From Plotosus lineatus (lineage: Eukaryota; Chordata; Actinopteri; Siluriformes; Plotosidae): a DNA stretch of 64,000 nucleotides. Positions within the stretch are counted from its first letter, which is position 1, and every line of letters starts with the position of its first letter. This document shows, piece by piece, positions 1 to 8,870 of the stretch. A program made the translations under genes and the position numbers. Under the pieces are notes generated by a model, which did not search any database, was not told the origin of the DNA, and saw only the letters and a program-made list of their open reading frames with translations. Location of the stretch: the NCBI GenBank assembly GCA_024760905.1, contig CM045734.1:36034564-36098563 (forward strand), read 5' to 3'.

Positions 1-1369
1 TGTACTTTGGGACTAGGGATACCATGGACTACACAGTGCAGGGCTGTCTCCTTTTCCGCAGCAACTGTGATGTTCTTAGGACCCTGTATGATTTCAAGAC
101 TCATGTTAAACCCTGTAAGTAAAGAAAAAAAAAAAAAATCAAAAATACTAAGGCAACATGTATATAAAGCAACCCTACTTAAAAATGGTAGCAATGGTTT
201 TTATAAACATACTGCAAGACAAATGACCACCTACCACCAACTGTTAGGGTGGCTGTGCTACTTTCTTTGCTAATGTTCAGTAGAGGATTATGAATAACAC
301 AGACATAATGGCCTTGGTCTGCCTTGGTGGAGTTGGTCAGATGTAGGGTGCCTGAAGTCTTTCTCTGAGTTCCCCCACCATATTGACCCTATAAAATAAA
401 CCATTCACATAGACAAGACCTTCCAACCACGAGCACAACAGTGGCAAAATCCTCTTATCCGGTTCAAATCCACTGGACATTAGCAATAATATAGTGTCAT
501 TTGCTGATTTACTTCTAGGATATCAACATGGTACATTATGCACATAGCAGAAGTGATCTGGTATTATTCAATTTTTATTTTATTTTATCCCAGCCAGTCA
601 ATATGCATGTGTCATAATATAATACAATCACATGTTCTATGTATGCTAAGCAAAGATGCTTTAATTTGTAAGGTATTTTTCTGACAAAGTACTAAAAGCT
701 TATAGTGACATCTAATGGACTCAAATTAAATTGCAGCTTTGAATAAGATGAAAATTGAATACAGGACTTCAAAAGGACAATTTTCCAACTTCCAGTTTGT
801 TGAGAAAAATTTGCAGTCGGCTACCTGTATTTGGATTCCTCCAGTAAAAGTTCTCCTGTTCTTCAGCCATGAGATGTAGGCAGGTGGAGAGCTGTCCCCT
901 GACACACACTGGAAAAACACATCTTGACCCATGTTTACACTCTGAGACTGGGGACTGAAAAACACATTTTCCAGATCTGTAGAAGACAAAACAAAACCTC
1001 AGTTGAAGACCAACCAATTCCCAGGGCCAGCATGCACCCATTACACACCATATTCTATAGATGAAGAAACTACATGGTACCCCACTGCAAGTTGAAAATA
1101 CATACATGCTTCACTGACGGTGACAACACTTCTGATCTGTTTAATGCCCTTCCTAGCACTGCAAATGTATCCTCCCAAGTCTTCTTCTTTTAGAGAAGAA
1201 AAAAACAAAGAGCCGTTTGCCATAAGATGAACCCCAGTTGCCAATACTCCATTCTCCTTCTCCCACTTCACCAGTAATGGTGCTGGTGTGCTGGTGTCAT
1301 GCACTGCACAGTGCAGAATCAGTGGCCTGCTCAGAACGCCAACACCATCTTTCGGTTGAATTGAGAACA
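1..1369 (-). CDS. Immunoglobulin-superfamily receptor/adhesion gene, four exons, 3' end outside window
   Basis: Four exons join in one open frame: 1369-1106, 976-825, 388-235 and 112-1 (cut by the window edge). Each has an AG acceptor and a GT donor (gtatgt, gtagcc, gtaggt), and the phases agree (1-1, 1-0, 0-1, 1-). Exon 1 here is a whole Ig domain: Cys in LILHC, Trp in LLVKWEK, and the DLGGYICSA motif around the second Cys. Exons 2 and 3 together make a second Ig domain (VFFQC, ISWLK, then KADQGHYVCV). Exon 4 opens a third (ALHCVVHG). One-exon plus split-exon Ig domains with phase-1 borders are usual in cell-surface Ig receptors of the DCC/neogenin/Robo kind, but I cannot name the member. 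N-glycosylation motifs (NGS, NSTK, NIS, NIT) fit an extracellular protein. The signal-peptide exon lies upstream and was not identified. Ig nature is certain; exact identity is unknown. Confidence 0.85.
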
Positions 1370-1534
1370 CTAAAAGAAAGGAAAAATGCACTGAAATATA
1401 TTAAGGGGAAAATAGTGTTGTACAAAAGTAACCAAACGTTACAATTTTAATTAATATTGGACTTCATTTGTTACAGTGAATTGTGCATAGTTTTTGTAAA
1501 CACTGCATATCTGGGACAACTATAGCATTGCCAT

Positions 1535-1815
1535 AGCCATTAGAGAAGCAGCTTTGGGATCAAAAGGTCCTTGGTCTGATTCCCAAACCAGCAGGAACAA
1601 TATGTAGCCATGGGGGCGTGAACTGCACCTTCCTTTCTTAACATTCATGGCTGAAGTGCCCTTGAGTAAGGCACCTAACTTCCAACTGCTCTTCAGCCAC
1701 CACTGCTCTGAATGTGTGTGCTCACTGGTTACCTTTGGGTGTGCTCACTTTGAATGGGTTAAATGCAGATGCAATAATTTCCCAAGTGGTATTAATACTG
1801 TAATGGCAAAATAAA
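1535..1815 (+). mobile_element. tRNA-derived SINE, type with 'cccttgag.aaggcacctaac' body
   Basis: A B-box-like stretch (ggtctgattcccaaacc) is followed by a body with cccttgagtaaggcaccta and a tail reading gaatgggttaaatgcagatg then aataatttcccaagtg. I recognise this as a widespread fish SINE arrangement. The same tail recurs at 15937-16005, which supports a dispersed repeat. Confidence 0.6.
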
Positions 1816-2062
1816 TAACTAAATAAAAAGATAAAATAAAATGAGTAAAAAATAAAAATATCTGTGGTTGCCTGGAAAAAAGAAAGAAAGAAAAAAGACA
1901 ATGTGGGATAGCTCTGACAAAATTCTCCTGAAATATGTCCTATGACGTCTCCCTGAACAGACATAAATGCCTCACTTGCACATATTTCAGCTGTTTAGTA
2001 TTTACAGTTTTAAAAAAAGTTTGATCTGAGGTAAAGGACACTTAGGGTATTTAAACATGAGC

Positions 2063-2064
<2 letters not shown>

Positions 2065-2121
<57 letters not shown>
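2065..2121. repeat. (TA)n(CA)n microsatellite
   Basis: About 43 bp of alternating AT followed by (CA)n. It abuts the MITE fragment that starts next to it. Confidence 0.95.
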
Positions 2122-2122
<1 letters not shown>

Positions 2123-2300
2123 GGATCCCACGCTATTTTGTGCTTCAATTCATGCGGCTTCAGTGCATCGTGATTTTTTTTTACAAAAATATTCAGCAAA
2201 TGAAAAATAAGAAAATTAAGGAAGAATAGGGGAAACGTGAAGGAAAATGCCACAAAACAGGGCCAATTATGCAAAAAAAAAAAAAACCCTCAAACAAACA
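2122..2300 (-). mobile_element. Pogo-like MITE, truncated copy
   Basis: The end agggatcccacgctattttg and the next block (caattcatgcggcttcagtg) match the terminal region of the copies at 26112-26613 and 47599-48457. The copy keeps one terminus and about 170 bp before breaking off in an A-run. Confidence 0.7.
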
Positions 2301-2355
2301 AAACCAATGAAACAACTCTCCCCCCCCCCCATCAAAGGTACTTAATTTTTATGGA

Positions 2356-2546
2356 AGGTGCACAAAGTCCTAGAGAGTGAGCAGATGCCAGAGGAATGGA
2401 GGAGAGGTGTGTTTGTGCCAATTTTTAAGAACAAGGGTGACGTGTAGAGTTGTGGCAACTAAAGAGTGATAAAGTTGATGAGCCATACGATGAAGTTATG
2501 GGAAAAAAATAGTGGAAGGTAGACTAAGGGTAAAGGTCAATGCAGC
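2356..2546 (+). mobile_element. RTE-type LINE fragment (reverse transcriptase region)
   Basis: This stretch is a diverged copy of 4345-4535 in the neighbouring LINE (shared gagagtgagcagatgcc, aggaatggaggag, ttgatgagccatacgatgaag). In-frame stops (gtgtag, ctaaag shifts) show it is dead. It lies just upstream of the larger LINE in the same orientation, so two insertions, or an internally deleted one, sit in tandem. Confidence 0.85.
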
Positions 2547-2552
2547 CATGAG

Positions 2553-2572
2553 GTGGGGGGGGGGGGGGGGGC
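2553..2572. repeat. Poly-G run
   Basis: About 19 consecutive G at the junction between the LINE fragment and the 5' end of the large LINE. Similar G-runs occur at 12532-12546, 24957-24971, 31624-31641 and 45480-45491. Confidence 0.9.
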
Positions 2573-2670
2573 ACTAACCAGTGTCTCTCCCCCTCATGCC
2601 GGTCCCAAGCCCGGAGAAATGCAGAGGGTTGTGTCAGGAAGGGCATCCGACGTAAAACCAATGCCAATTA

Positions 2671-3648
2671 TTGATTATGCAAATCAAAAGTATTACCTCC
2701 ATACCGGATCGGTCGAGGCCCGGGTTAACAACGACCGCCATCAGTGCTGTCAATCAACAGGGTGCTGATGGAAATTGGACTACTGTTGGTCGAAGACGTC
2801 GAAGAAGGAGAGGTGGGAGGCGTGTCCGTAGGCAGAGAGAGAAGAGGAAAGCATTGAGTCTAGGACTGAGAGTGGGGACTTTGAATGTTGGAACTATGCA
2901 CAGAAAAGGTAGAGAGCTGGTTGACATGATGCAGAGGAGGAAGGTGGACATACTGTGTGTTCAGGAGACCAGGTGGAAAGGTAGCAAAGCTAAAAGCTTA
3001 GGAGCAGGGTTTAAGCTATTTTATCACGGTGTGGATGGGAAGAGAAATGGAGTCGGAGTCATCTTGAAGGAGGAGTTTGTCAGGAATGTTCTAAAAGTGA
3101 AAAGAGTGTCAGACAGAGTGATGAATCTCAAGTTAGAAATTGAAGGTGTAATGCTCAATGTTGTTAGTGCTTATGCCCCACAGGCAGGATGTGAGCTAGA
3201 AGAGAAGGAGAGATTCTGGAGTGACTTAGATGAAGTGATGCAGAGTACCCCCAGAGGTGAAAGAGTGGTCATAGGTGCAGACTTCAATGGACATGTTGGG
3301 GCAGGCAACAGAGGGGACAAGGAAGTGATGGGCAGGTTTGGTATCCAGGACAGGAACGCAGAAGGACAGATGTTGATAGATTTTGCAAAAAGGATGGAAA
3401 TGGCTGTGGTGAATACGTTCTTTGAGAAGAAACAGGAGCATAGGGTGACTTATGAAAGCGGAGGTAGGCGCACACAGGTAGACTACATCTTGTGTAGGCG
3501 ATGTAATTTGAAGGAAGTCAGTGACTGCAAAGTCATCGTGGGTGAGAGTGTTGCCAAACAGCATAGGATGGTGGTGTGCAGGATGACTCTGATGGTGAGA
3601 AAGGTGAAAAGGCAAAGGCAGAACAGAAGACAAAGTGGTGGAAGCTGA
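2671..3648 (+). CDS. RTE LINE endonuclease part (APE-type), 325 aa, ended by frameshift
   Basis: This encodes the apurinic/apyrimidinic-type endonuclease that nicks target DNA to prime reverse transcription. The domain starts near residue 66 (LRVGTLNVGTM). Catalytic-type residues are in place: Asn in TLNVG, Glu99 in VQETRW, Asp204 and Asn206 in GADFNGH, Asp in TQVDYIL, and His298 in KQHRMVV. An Arg-rich stretch (about residues 45-55) precedes it. The frame ends at 3646-3648, shortly after the domain. The RT continues in the frame one base back, and the two overlap over 3576-3648, which fits loss of a single base. In RTE elements the two enzymes are normally one polypeptide. The true start of the element ORF may lie at or after this Met. 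Confidence 0.85.
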   Translation: MIMQIKSITSIPDRSRPGLTTTAISAVNQQGADGNWTTVGRRRRRRRGGRRVRRQREKRKALSLGLRVGTLNVGTMHRKGRELVDMMQRRKVDILCVQETRWKGSKAKSLGAGFKLFYHGVDGKRNGVGVILKEEFVRNVLKVKRVSDRVMNLKLEIEGVMLNVVSAYAPQAGCELEEKERFWSDLDEVMQSTPRGERVVIGADFNGHVGAGNRGDKEVMGRFGIQDRNAEGQMLIDFAKRMEMAVVNTFFEKKQEHRVTYESGGRRTQVDYILCRRCNLKEVSDCKVIVGESVAKQHRMVVCRMTLMVRKVKRQRQNRRQSGGS

Positions 3649-5672
3649 AAAAGGAAGAGTGTCGTGTTGTCTTCAAGGAGGAGTTGAAACAGGCTTTGGG
3701 TGGCCAGGAAGTGCTTCCAAATGACTGGACAACCACAGCAAATGTGATCAGGGACACAGGTAGGAGAGTACTTGGTGTGTCCTCTGGAAGGAAAGTAGAT
3801 AAGGAGACTTGGTGGTGGAATGAGGAAGTGCAGGAGTGTGTACAAAGGAAAAGGTTAGCCAAGAAGAAGTGGGACATTGAGAGGACCGAAGAGAGTAAAC
3901 AGGAGTACAGGGAGACACAGCGTAAGGCGAAAGTAGCAGTGGCTAAGGCCAAACAGAGGGTGTATGATGACTTGTATGATAGGTTGGATAGTAAAGAGGG
4001 AGAAAATGATCTATACAGGTTGGCACAGCAGAGAAATAGAGATGGGAAGGACGTGCAGCAAGTTAGATTGATAAAGGACAGAGAGGGAACTGTATTGACT
4101 AATGACAGAAGTGTCCTGGGAAGATGGAAAGAGTACTTTGAAGAGCTGATGAATGAGGAAAATGAGAGAGAAAAAAGAGTAGAAGAGGTAACCATTGAGG
4201 AGCAGGATGTAGCAAAGATCAGTAAGGGTGAAGTGAGAAGGGCATTGAAGAGGATGAAGAATGGAAAGGCAGTTGGTCCTGATGATATACCTGTGGAGGT
4301 ATGGAAGTGTCTAGGAGAGGTAGCAGTAGATTTTCTGACAAGAACATTCAACAAGGTACTAGAGAGTGAGCAGATGCCGGAGGAGTGGAGGAGAAGTGTG
4401 CTGGTGCCCATTTTTAAGAACAAGGGAGACGTGCAGAGTTGCAGCAACTACAGAGGGATAAAGTTGATGAGCCATACGATGAAGTTATGGGAAAGAATAG
4501 TGGAAGCAAGACTAAGGGCAGAGGTCAGCATTTGTGAACAACAGTTTGGTTTCATGCCCAGAAAGAGCACCACAGATGCAGTGTTTGCTTTGAGGATGTT
4601 AATAGAGAAGTACAGAGAAGGTCAGAAGGAGCTGCATTGTGCCTTTGTGGATCTGGAGAAAGCATATGACAGGGTGCCGAGGGAGGAACTGTGGTATTGC
4701 ATGAGGAAGTCTGGAGTGGCAGAGAAGTATGTTAGAGTGGTGCAGGACATATATGAGAGATGTAAGACAGTGGTGAGGTGTGCTGTCAGTGTGACAGAAG
4801 AGTTCAGGGTGGAGGTGGGACTGCATCAAGGGTCAGCTCTCAGCCCCTTCTTGTTTGCTATGGTGATGGACAGGCTAACAGATGAGGTTAGACAAGAATC
4901 TCCATGGACTATGATGTTTGCAGATGACATAGTGATCTGTAGTGAGAGCAGAGACCGAGTGGAGGAAAATCTAGAGAGGTGGAGGTATGCCCTGGAAAGG
5001 GGGGGGTTGAAGGTTAGTCTTAGTAAGACAGAATACATGTGTGTGAACGACAAGGACCCAAGAGGAACTTTGAGGTTACAGGGGGCAGAGATAAAGAAGG
5101 TGGAGGATTTTAAGTACTTAGGCTCAACAATCCAGAGCAATGGAGAGTGTGGAAAAGAGGTGAAGAAGCGCGTGCAGGCAGGTTGGAATGGATGGAGAAA
5201 AGTGTCCGGTGTGATGTGTGATAGGAGAGTATCGGCAAGAATGAAGGGAAAAGTGTACAAGACGGTGATGAGGCCAGCAATGTTGTATGGTTTAGAGACA
5301 GTGGCCCTGGGGAAAAGACAGGAGTCAGAGTTGGAGGTAGCAGAGATGAAAATGTTGAGGTTCTCTTTGGGAGTAACGAGGATGGATAGGATCAGAAATG
5401 AGTACATCAGAGGGACAGCACATGTTAGATGTTTTGGAGACAAAGTCAGAGAGGCTAGATTGAGATGGTTTGGACATGTACAGAGGAGGGATAGTGAGTA
5501 TATTGGTCGTAGGATGCTGAGGTTGGAACTACCAGGCAAAAGGCCCAGAGGAAGACCAAAGAGAAGATTTATGGATGCGGTGAAGGCGGACATGAAGGTC
5601 GTTGGAGTAAGAGTAGAAGATGCAGAGGATAGGGAGAGATGGAGGCAGATCATTTGCTGTGGCGACCCCTGA
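3576..5672 (+). CDS. RTE LINE reverse transcriptase part, 698 aa
   Basis: This is the RNA-dependent DNA polymerase that copies LINE (and probably SINE) RNA at the nicked target. The linker (KTKWWKLKKEE) is followed by the RT fingers and palm: motif A AFVDLEKAYDRV with Asp359, motif B LHQGSALSPFLFAMV, motif C FADD at 448-451 with both catalytic Asp, motif D GGLKVSLSKTEY, motif E FKYLGSTI. The C-terminus carries the conserved [11 protein letters not shown] and LPGKRPRGRPKRR blocks and ends in CGDP. The last codons and stop form the gcgacccctga motif shared with SINE A tails. The frame is open throughout, so the annotated Met is only the first ATG after the frameshift; translation from the element start would enter here from the endonuclease. 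Confidence 0.9.
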   Translation: MQDDSDGEKGEKAKAEQKTKWWKLKKEECRVVFKEELKQALGGQEVLPNDWTTTANVIRDTGRRVLGVSSGRKVDKETWWWNEEVQECVQRKRLAKKKWDIERTEESKQEYRETQRKAKVAVAKAKQRVYDDLYDRLDSKEGENDLYRLAQQRNRDGKDVQQVRLIKDREGTVLTNDRSVLGRWKEYFEELMNEENEREKRVEEVTIEEQDVAKISKGEVRRALKRMKNGKAVGPDDIPVEVWKCLGEVAVDFLTRTFNKVLESEQMPEEWRRSVLVPIFKNKGDVQSCSNYRGIKLMSHTMKLWERIVEARLRAEVSICEQQFGFMPRKSTTDAVFALRMLIEKYREGQKELHCAFVDLEKAYDRVPREELWYCMRKSGVAEKYVRVVQDIYERCKTVVRCAVSVTEEFRVEVGLHQGSALSPFLFAMVMDRLTDEVRQESPWTMMFADDIVICSESRDRVEENLERWRYALERGGLKVSLSKTEYMCVNDKDPRGTLRLQGAEIKKVEDFKYLGSTIQSNGECGKEVKKRVQAGWNGWRKVSGVMCDRRVSARMKGKVYKTVMRPAMLYGLETVALGKRQESELEVAEMKMLRFSLGVTRMDRIRNEYIRGTAHVRCFGDKVREARLRWFGHVQRRDSEYIGRRMLRLELPGKRPRGRPKRRFMDAVKADMKVVGVRVEDAEDRERWRQIICCGDP

Positions 5673-5967
5673 AGGGAACAGCCGAAAGGAAAAGAAGAAG
5701 ACTATTCATATGCAGGATTCATATTGTCGTATGTTTGTATTCTTTCTACCAATTAAAAATTTGAAAATACCTGAAATATTCAGCAGTACTGACTTTATTC
5801 CGGGATACACAACAAAATCATAAACATAGCAAGCTAAAAAATTGCCACACCAGTAAACTGATTTTACACTTCCTTTATGCTCTGTCTCCAATTTTGATCC
5901 TTTCTAAAGGTCAGTGACATGAAACTACAATGCTTATGTTCAAAGCATTGTTTTCTGTTAATGAAAA

Positions 5968-5999
5968 CAGTAATTTTTTGGACTATAAGGCGCACTTAA
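5968..5999 (+). repeat. Left terminal inverted repeat of pogo element
   Basis: It starts cagtaattttttggacta and runs through aaggcgcac. It pairs, with mismatches, with the reverse complement of 7768-7799. Confidence 0.8.
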
Positions 6000-6087
6000 A
6001 AACTTTTAGTTTTCTCAAAAACGAATGGTGTTTACTTATAATAATAAAATAATACATTTTCTAAAAAATAAATATAATACTTATAAT

Positions 6088-6427
6088 AGGGGTGGCATGG
6101 TGGCGTAGTGGTTAGCACATCCGCCTCACAGCAAGAATGCCTGGGTTCGATTCCCGCCCTGGGTGTGTTTGTGCCGAGTTTGCATGTTCTCCCTGTGCTC
6201 GCGTGGGTTTCCTCTGTGTACTCCAGTTTCCTCCCACAGTCCAAAAACATACACAGTAGGCTAATTGGCGGTTCTAAATTGCCCGTAGGTTCGCATCGTG
6301 CAGAAGGCAATGACAAACCACTGCACTCTCCTTGCTCAGAAAACCTCTATGAAGATGATAATCAAGGCGCTATCCTTCATGGCAGGTCACCAAGATGTGT
6401 CCTATGACTCGGAAGGCACCAGACCAG
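6088..6427 (+). mobile_element. SINE family S1, full copy nested in pogo element
   Basis: The tRNA-like head has an A box region (gtggcgtagtggttagcac) and a B box (gggttcgattcccgcc). The body reads tttgcatgttctccctgtg then tttcctcccacagtcc, and the tail is rich in gatgataatcaaggcg. The 9-bp sequence acttataat stands directly before (6079-6087) and after (6428-6436), a target-site duplication. Reverse-strand relatives lie at 22313-22640 and 59395-59612. Confidence 0.9.
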
Positions 6428-6549
6428 ACTTATAATCCGGTGTGCCTTATGTATTGATGAAACCATACCGCTCGATGGATTGTCGGAGCATTACGTCTAC
6501 CGTATTGTGTTATGTTATTATGGTGTGTCTGTCGAACCCAAAAATGGCA

Positions 6550-7655
6550 CCCATTCTGAGACATGCTTACGAGGTGGATTACAAACTAAAGGCTACGAGT
6601 CATACAGTAAAACTGGAAATAGAGCAGCTGCCAGAGAATTCAGCATTAATGAATCAATGATACAAAAGTGGAAGAATTAAAAAGAAAACCTGCGCCAAGT
6701 AAAGAAGACCAAACAGAGTTTACGAGGAAACAAAGCGAGATGGCCACAGATAGAGGATAAATTTGAACAGTGGATTATGTAACAGAACAACAGGTAGAAG
6801 CATTTCTACAGTCTCTATTCGACTCAAGACAACAGCAGTAGCATGGTAAATGAAGATAGATGACTTTTGAGGAGGGCCTTCTTGGTAGAGATCTGGCCAG
6901 AACATATCACCAACACGGTCGAGGTCTCATGGACAAGGCCCCCCTCACCTTTGACATCCCTGTGAACTGTGCTGTCGAGAAAACAGGGATTATTATGGTA
7001 AATATACGCACCACTGAGAACGAGAAGTCATTCTTCACTGTAGAACTCTGCTGCCAGGCTAATGGCCAGAAACTACCACCTATGATCATTTTCAAGAGGA
7101 AGACTTTGCGAAAAGAAATGTTTCTGGCGAACATCATCAAGGCTAACCAATAGGGCTGGAAGGATGAGAAGAAGAGTGGGTGAGTGGCTAAGAGAATTTT
7201 ACGTCAACAGACCGGATGGATTTTTCCACAGAGCTCTGTGCCTATTAATCTGTGACATCACAGATGTCACCCATCATGACACCCATATGACACCCATCTC
7301 ACTGATACCGTCAAAAAACCCAATTGAAACAAAATAACTCCGAGCTTGTCATCATTCCCAGTGAATTAACCAACGAACTTCAACTCTAGATATTGGTGCG
7401 AACAGGTCATTGAAAGTTGAACTGCGAGCTGTTTGGGAGCATTGGATGACAGAAGGTAATCACACATTACCCAAGACAGGAAGGCAATGCCGGGCGAATT
7501 ACGCCACTTTCTAACAATGGCTCGTGGATACCTGTGTTAAGGTATCAGTTTCGAGTGTCGTCAGAGCTTTCATGAAGGCCAGAATCATCACTGATCAGCT
7601 AAGTAACTGCAACAAGACTGACATGGATAATGACGAGAAGGATCTGGCTTGATGT
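6550..7655 (+). pseudogene. Decayed pogo/Tigger transposase
   Basis: Across shifting frames the order of a pogo transposase can be read: N-terminal helix-turn-helix region (AYEVDYKLKA, AAAREFSINESM then a KWK motif), a central GNKARWPQIEDK block, the DDE catalytic core (APLTFDIPVN, then EKSFFTVELCCQANGQKLPP and FKRKTL), and a C-terminal STLDIGANRSLKVELRA block. Several stops and frameshifts separate these pieces (for example after KWKN and near 7150), so no functional protein is made. The longest open piece is 6860-7153. The enzyme would have cut and joined the element ends at TA dinucleotides. Confidence 0.85.
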
Positions 7656-7767
7656 CGTTTATTGTTTTATAATGTTACAACTCAACAATGTTGACAGTTA
7701 TTGTGGATGAGTTGAATAAAGTTTTATTTATCTGACTTTTGTTTCGCTTAATGCGCCTTGTAATCAT

Positions 7768-7799
7768 GTGCGCCTTATGGTCTGCAAAATACGGTGCTG
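7768..7799 (-). repeat. Right terminal inverted repeat of pogo element
   Basis: It reads gtgcgccttatggtctgca and ends near acggtgctg. It is the inverted partner of 5968-5999. Confidence 0.8.
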
Positions 7800-8039
7800 T
7801 AAGCCTATTTGCATTTACTAACATTGTTAAATTTTTTTTTTCCTTTTTGCAGAGGAATAATGTAAATCTTGAAATTGTAAATGTTATCGTGATTAGAGTA
7901 ATGGTTTTAAAAATGGTCTTGCATTGTTTTCTTGTCCTGGCCTTGCCCCTCTCTCAATCTTAGTCTTGACCTAGTTAACCTACCTTAAAGAATTGGGCTT
8001 GTACTGAAAATTCTAAACTTCAACATTATATATTTGTTC

Positions 8040-8870
8040 TGAAAAGATGGACACCGGTTCATATGAGAAACTGCCAAGAAACTGAAGATATCTAAAGGTG
8101 TGTACCATCCCTTTCAGAGAACAGGACAATCTGTCTCTAACCAGGATATAAAGAGAAGCCTTGGTGTACAAGGGAGCAAGAGGACAGGTACATAAAAGTG
8201 TCAGGGTTGAGACACAGATGCCGGCTCAGTTCTCACTTGCTGCTTCATCATATAGCACATGCAAAACATCAGTCTCAAGTTCAACAGTAAAGAGGCAACT
8301 GCTGGAGTTGCAGTGTAAAACCTTTATCTTAGACTGTTCAGTAAAAGGAAAATATTAAAATGGGCAACAGAACACAGATGTTGGAGAAGGAAAGGTAAAG
8401 GGATCTTGAACAAGGCATGCTATCACTCCATTTTGCAACTTTATGCCATACCCTGAGGACGATGCTTGACTGGAAGTACTTTTTCTTCCACAATAAGATA
8501 ATGAGGCAAAACACTCATATTATTAAAGAACTATTGAGTTATCAAACAATCAGCTGGTGTTCTATCAGTATCGGTGTTTCTAGCGCAGGCATTGGATCTC
8601 AACCCTACTGAGATGTTGTGGGAGCAGCTTGACCGTATGATACAGAAGATATTCCCATAAAGACTGTCCAACGTGTGGGAGATGCTTCAGGAAGCATAGG
8701 GTAAAATTTCTGCATCACACCTTGACAAATTGGCTATACAAAGATCTACAAGGCTATGATAGTTGCAAATGGAAAATTACAGACAAAAGCAAAGTTTGAA
8801 AGACACAATTCTTATTTCAAGTAAAAATGATTGTTGTTAAATGATTGTTGCTTTGACCATATTTATCATA
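8040..8870 (+). pseudogene. Tc1-like transposase relic (copy 1)
   Basis: The block near 8235-8300 (gcttcatcatatagcacatg, caaaacatcagtctcaag, tcaacagtaaagaggcaac) corresponds to the VSTSTVKRRL-type DNA-binding linker of Tc1 transposases. The block at 8590-8700 reads ALDLNPTEMLWEQLDR, the region holding the third catalytic acid. Stops and an internal deletion (between about 8400 and 8500) inactivate it. The 3' flank (gacaaaagcaaagtttgaaa) recurs at 16325-16360, so both belong to one family. Confidence 0.7.

Larger units (their letters stand above)
2573..5706 (+). mobile_element. Nearly full-length RTE/BovB-type non-LTR retrotransposon
   Basis: The element has a short leader (about 100 bp, containing gtgtcaggaagggcatccga), an APE-type endonuclease followed by reverse transcriptase, and a 3' end gcgacccctgaagggaacag closing in a short GAA/AAG-rich tail. 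Endonuclease and RT directly joined without a gag-like first ORF, and the LRVGTLNVGTM start of the endonuclease, are typical of the RTE clade (BovB, Rex3, Expander relatives). Only one frameshift interrupts the coding region, so this is a young copy. Fragments of the same family lie at 2356, 17459, 18765, 19501, 21035, 32813, 33969 and 55728. The exact subfamily is not resolved. Confidence 0.9.
5968..7799 (+). mobile_element. Pogo/Tigger-like DNA transposon, both ends present
   Basis: The left end (5968-5999) contains gactataaggcgcac and the right end (7768-7799) contains the inverted gtgcgccttatggtc, giving about 30-bp terminal inverted repeats with mismatches. The interior encodes a decayed pogo-family transposase. 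A SINE with target duplications sits inside at 6088-6427. The total without the SINE is about 1.5 kb, so part of the coding region has been lost. Confidence 0.85.

Noticed and set aside
3533..5653. Long open frames on the minus strand (304 and 275 codons)
   Set aside because: They lie exactly opposite the LINE reverse transcriptase and have Ser/Leu/His-rich antisense composition.
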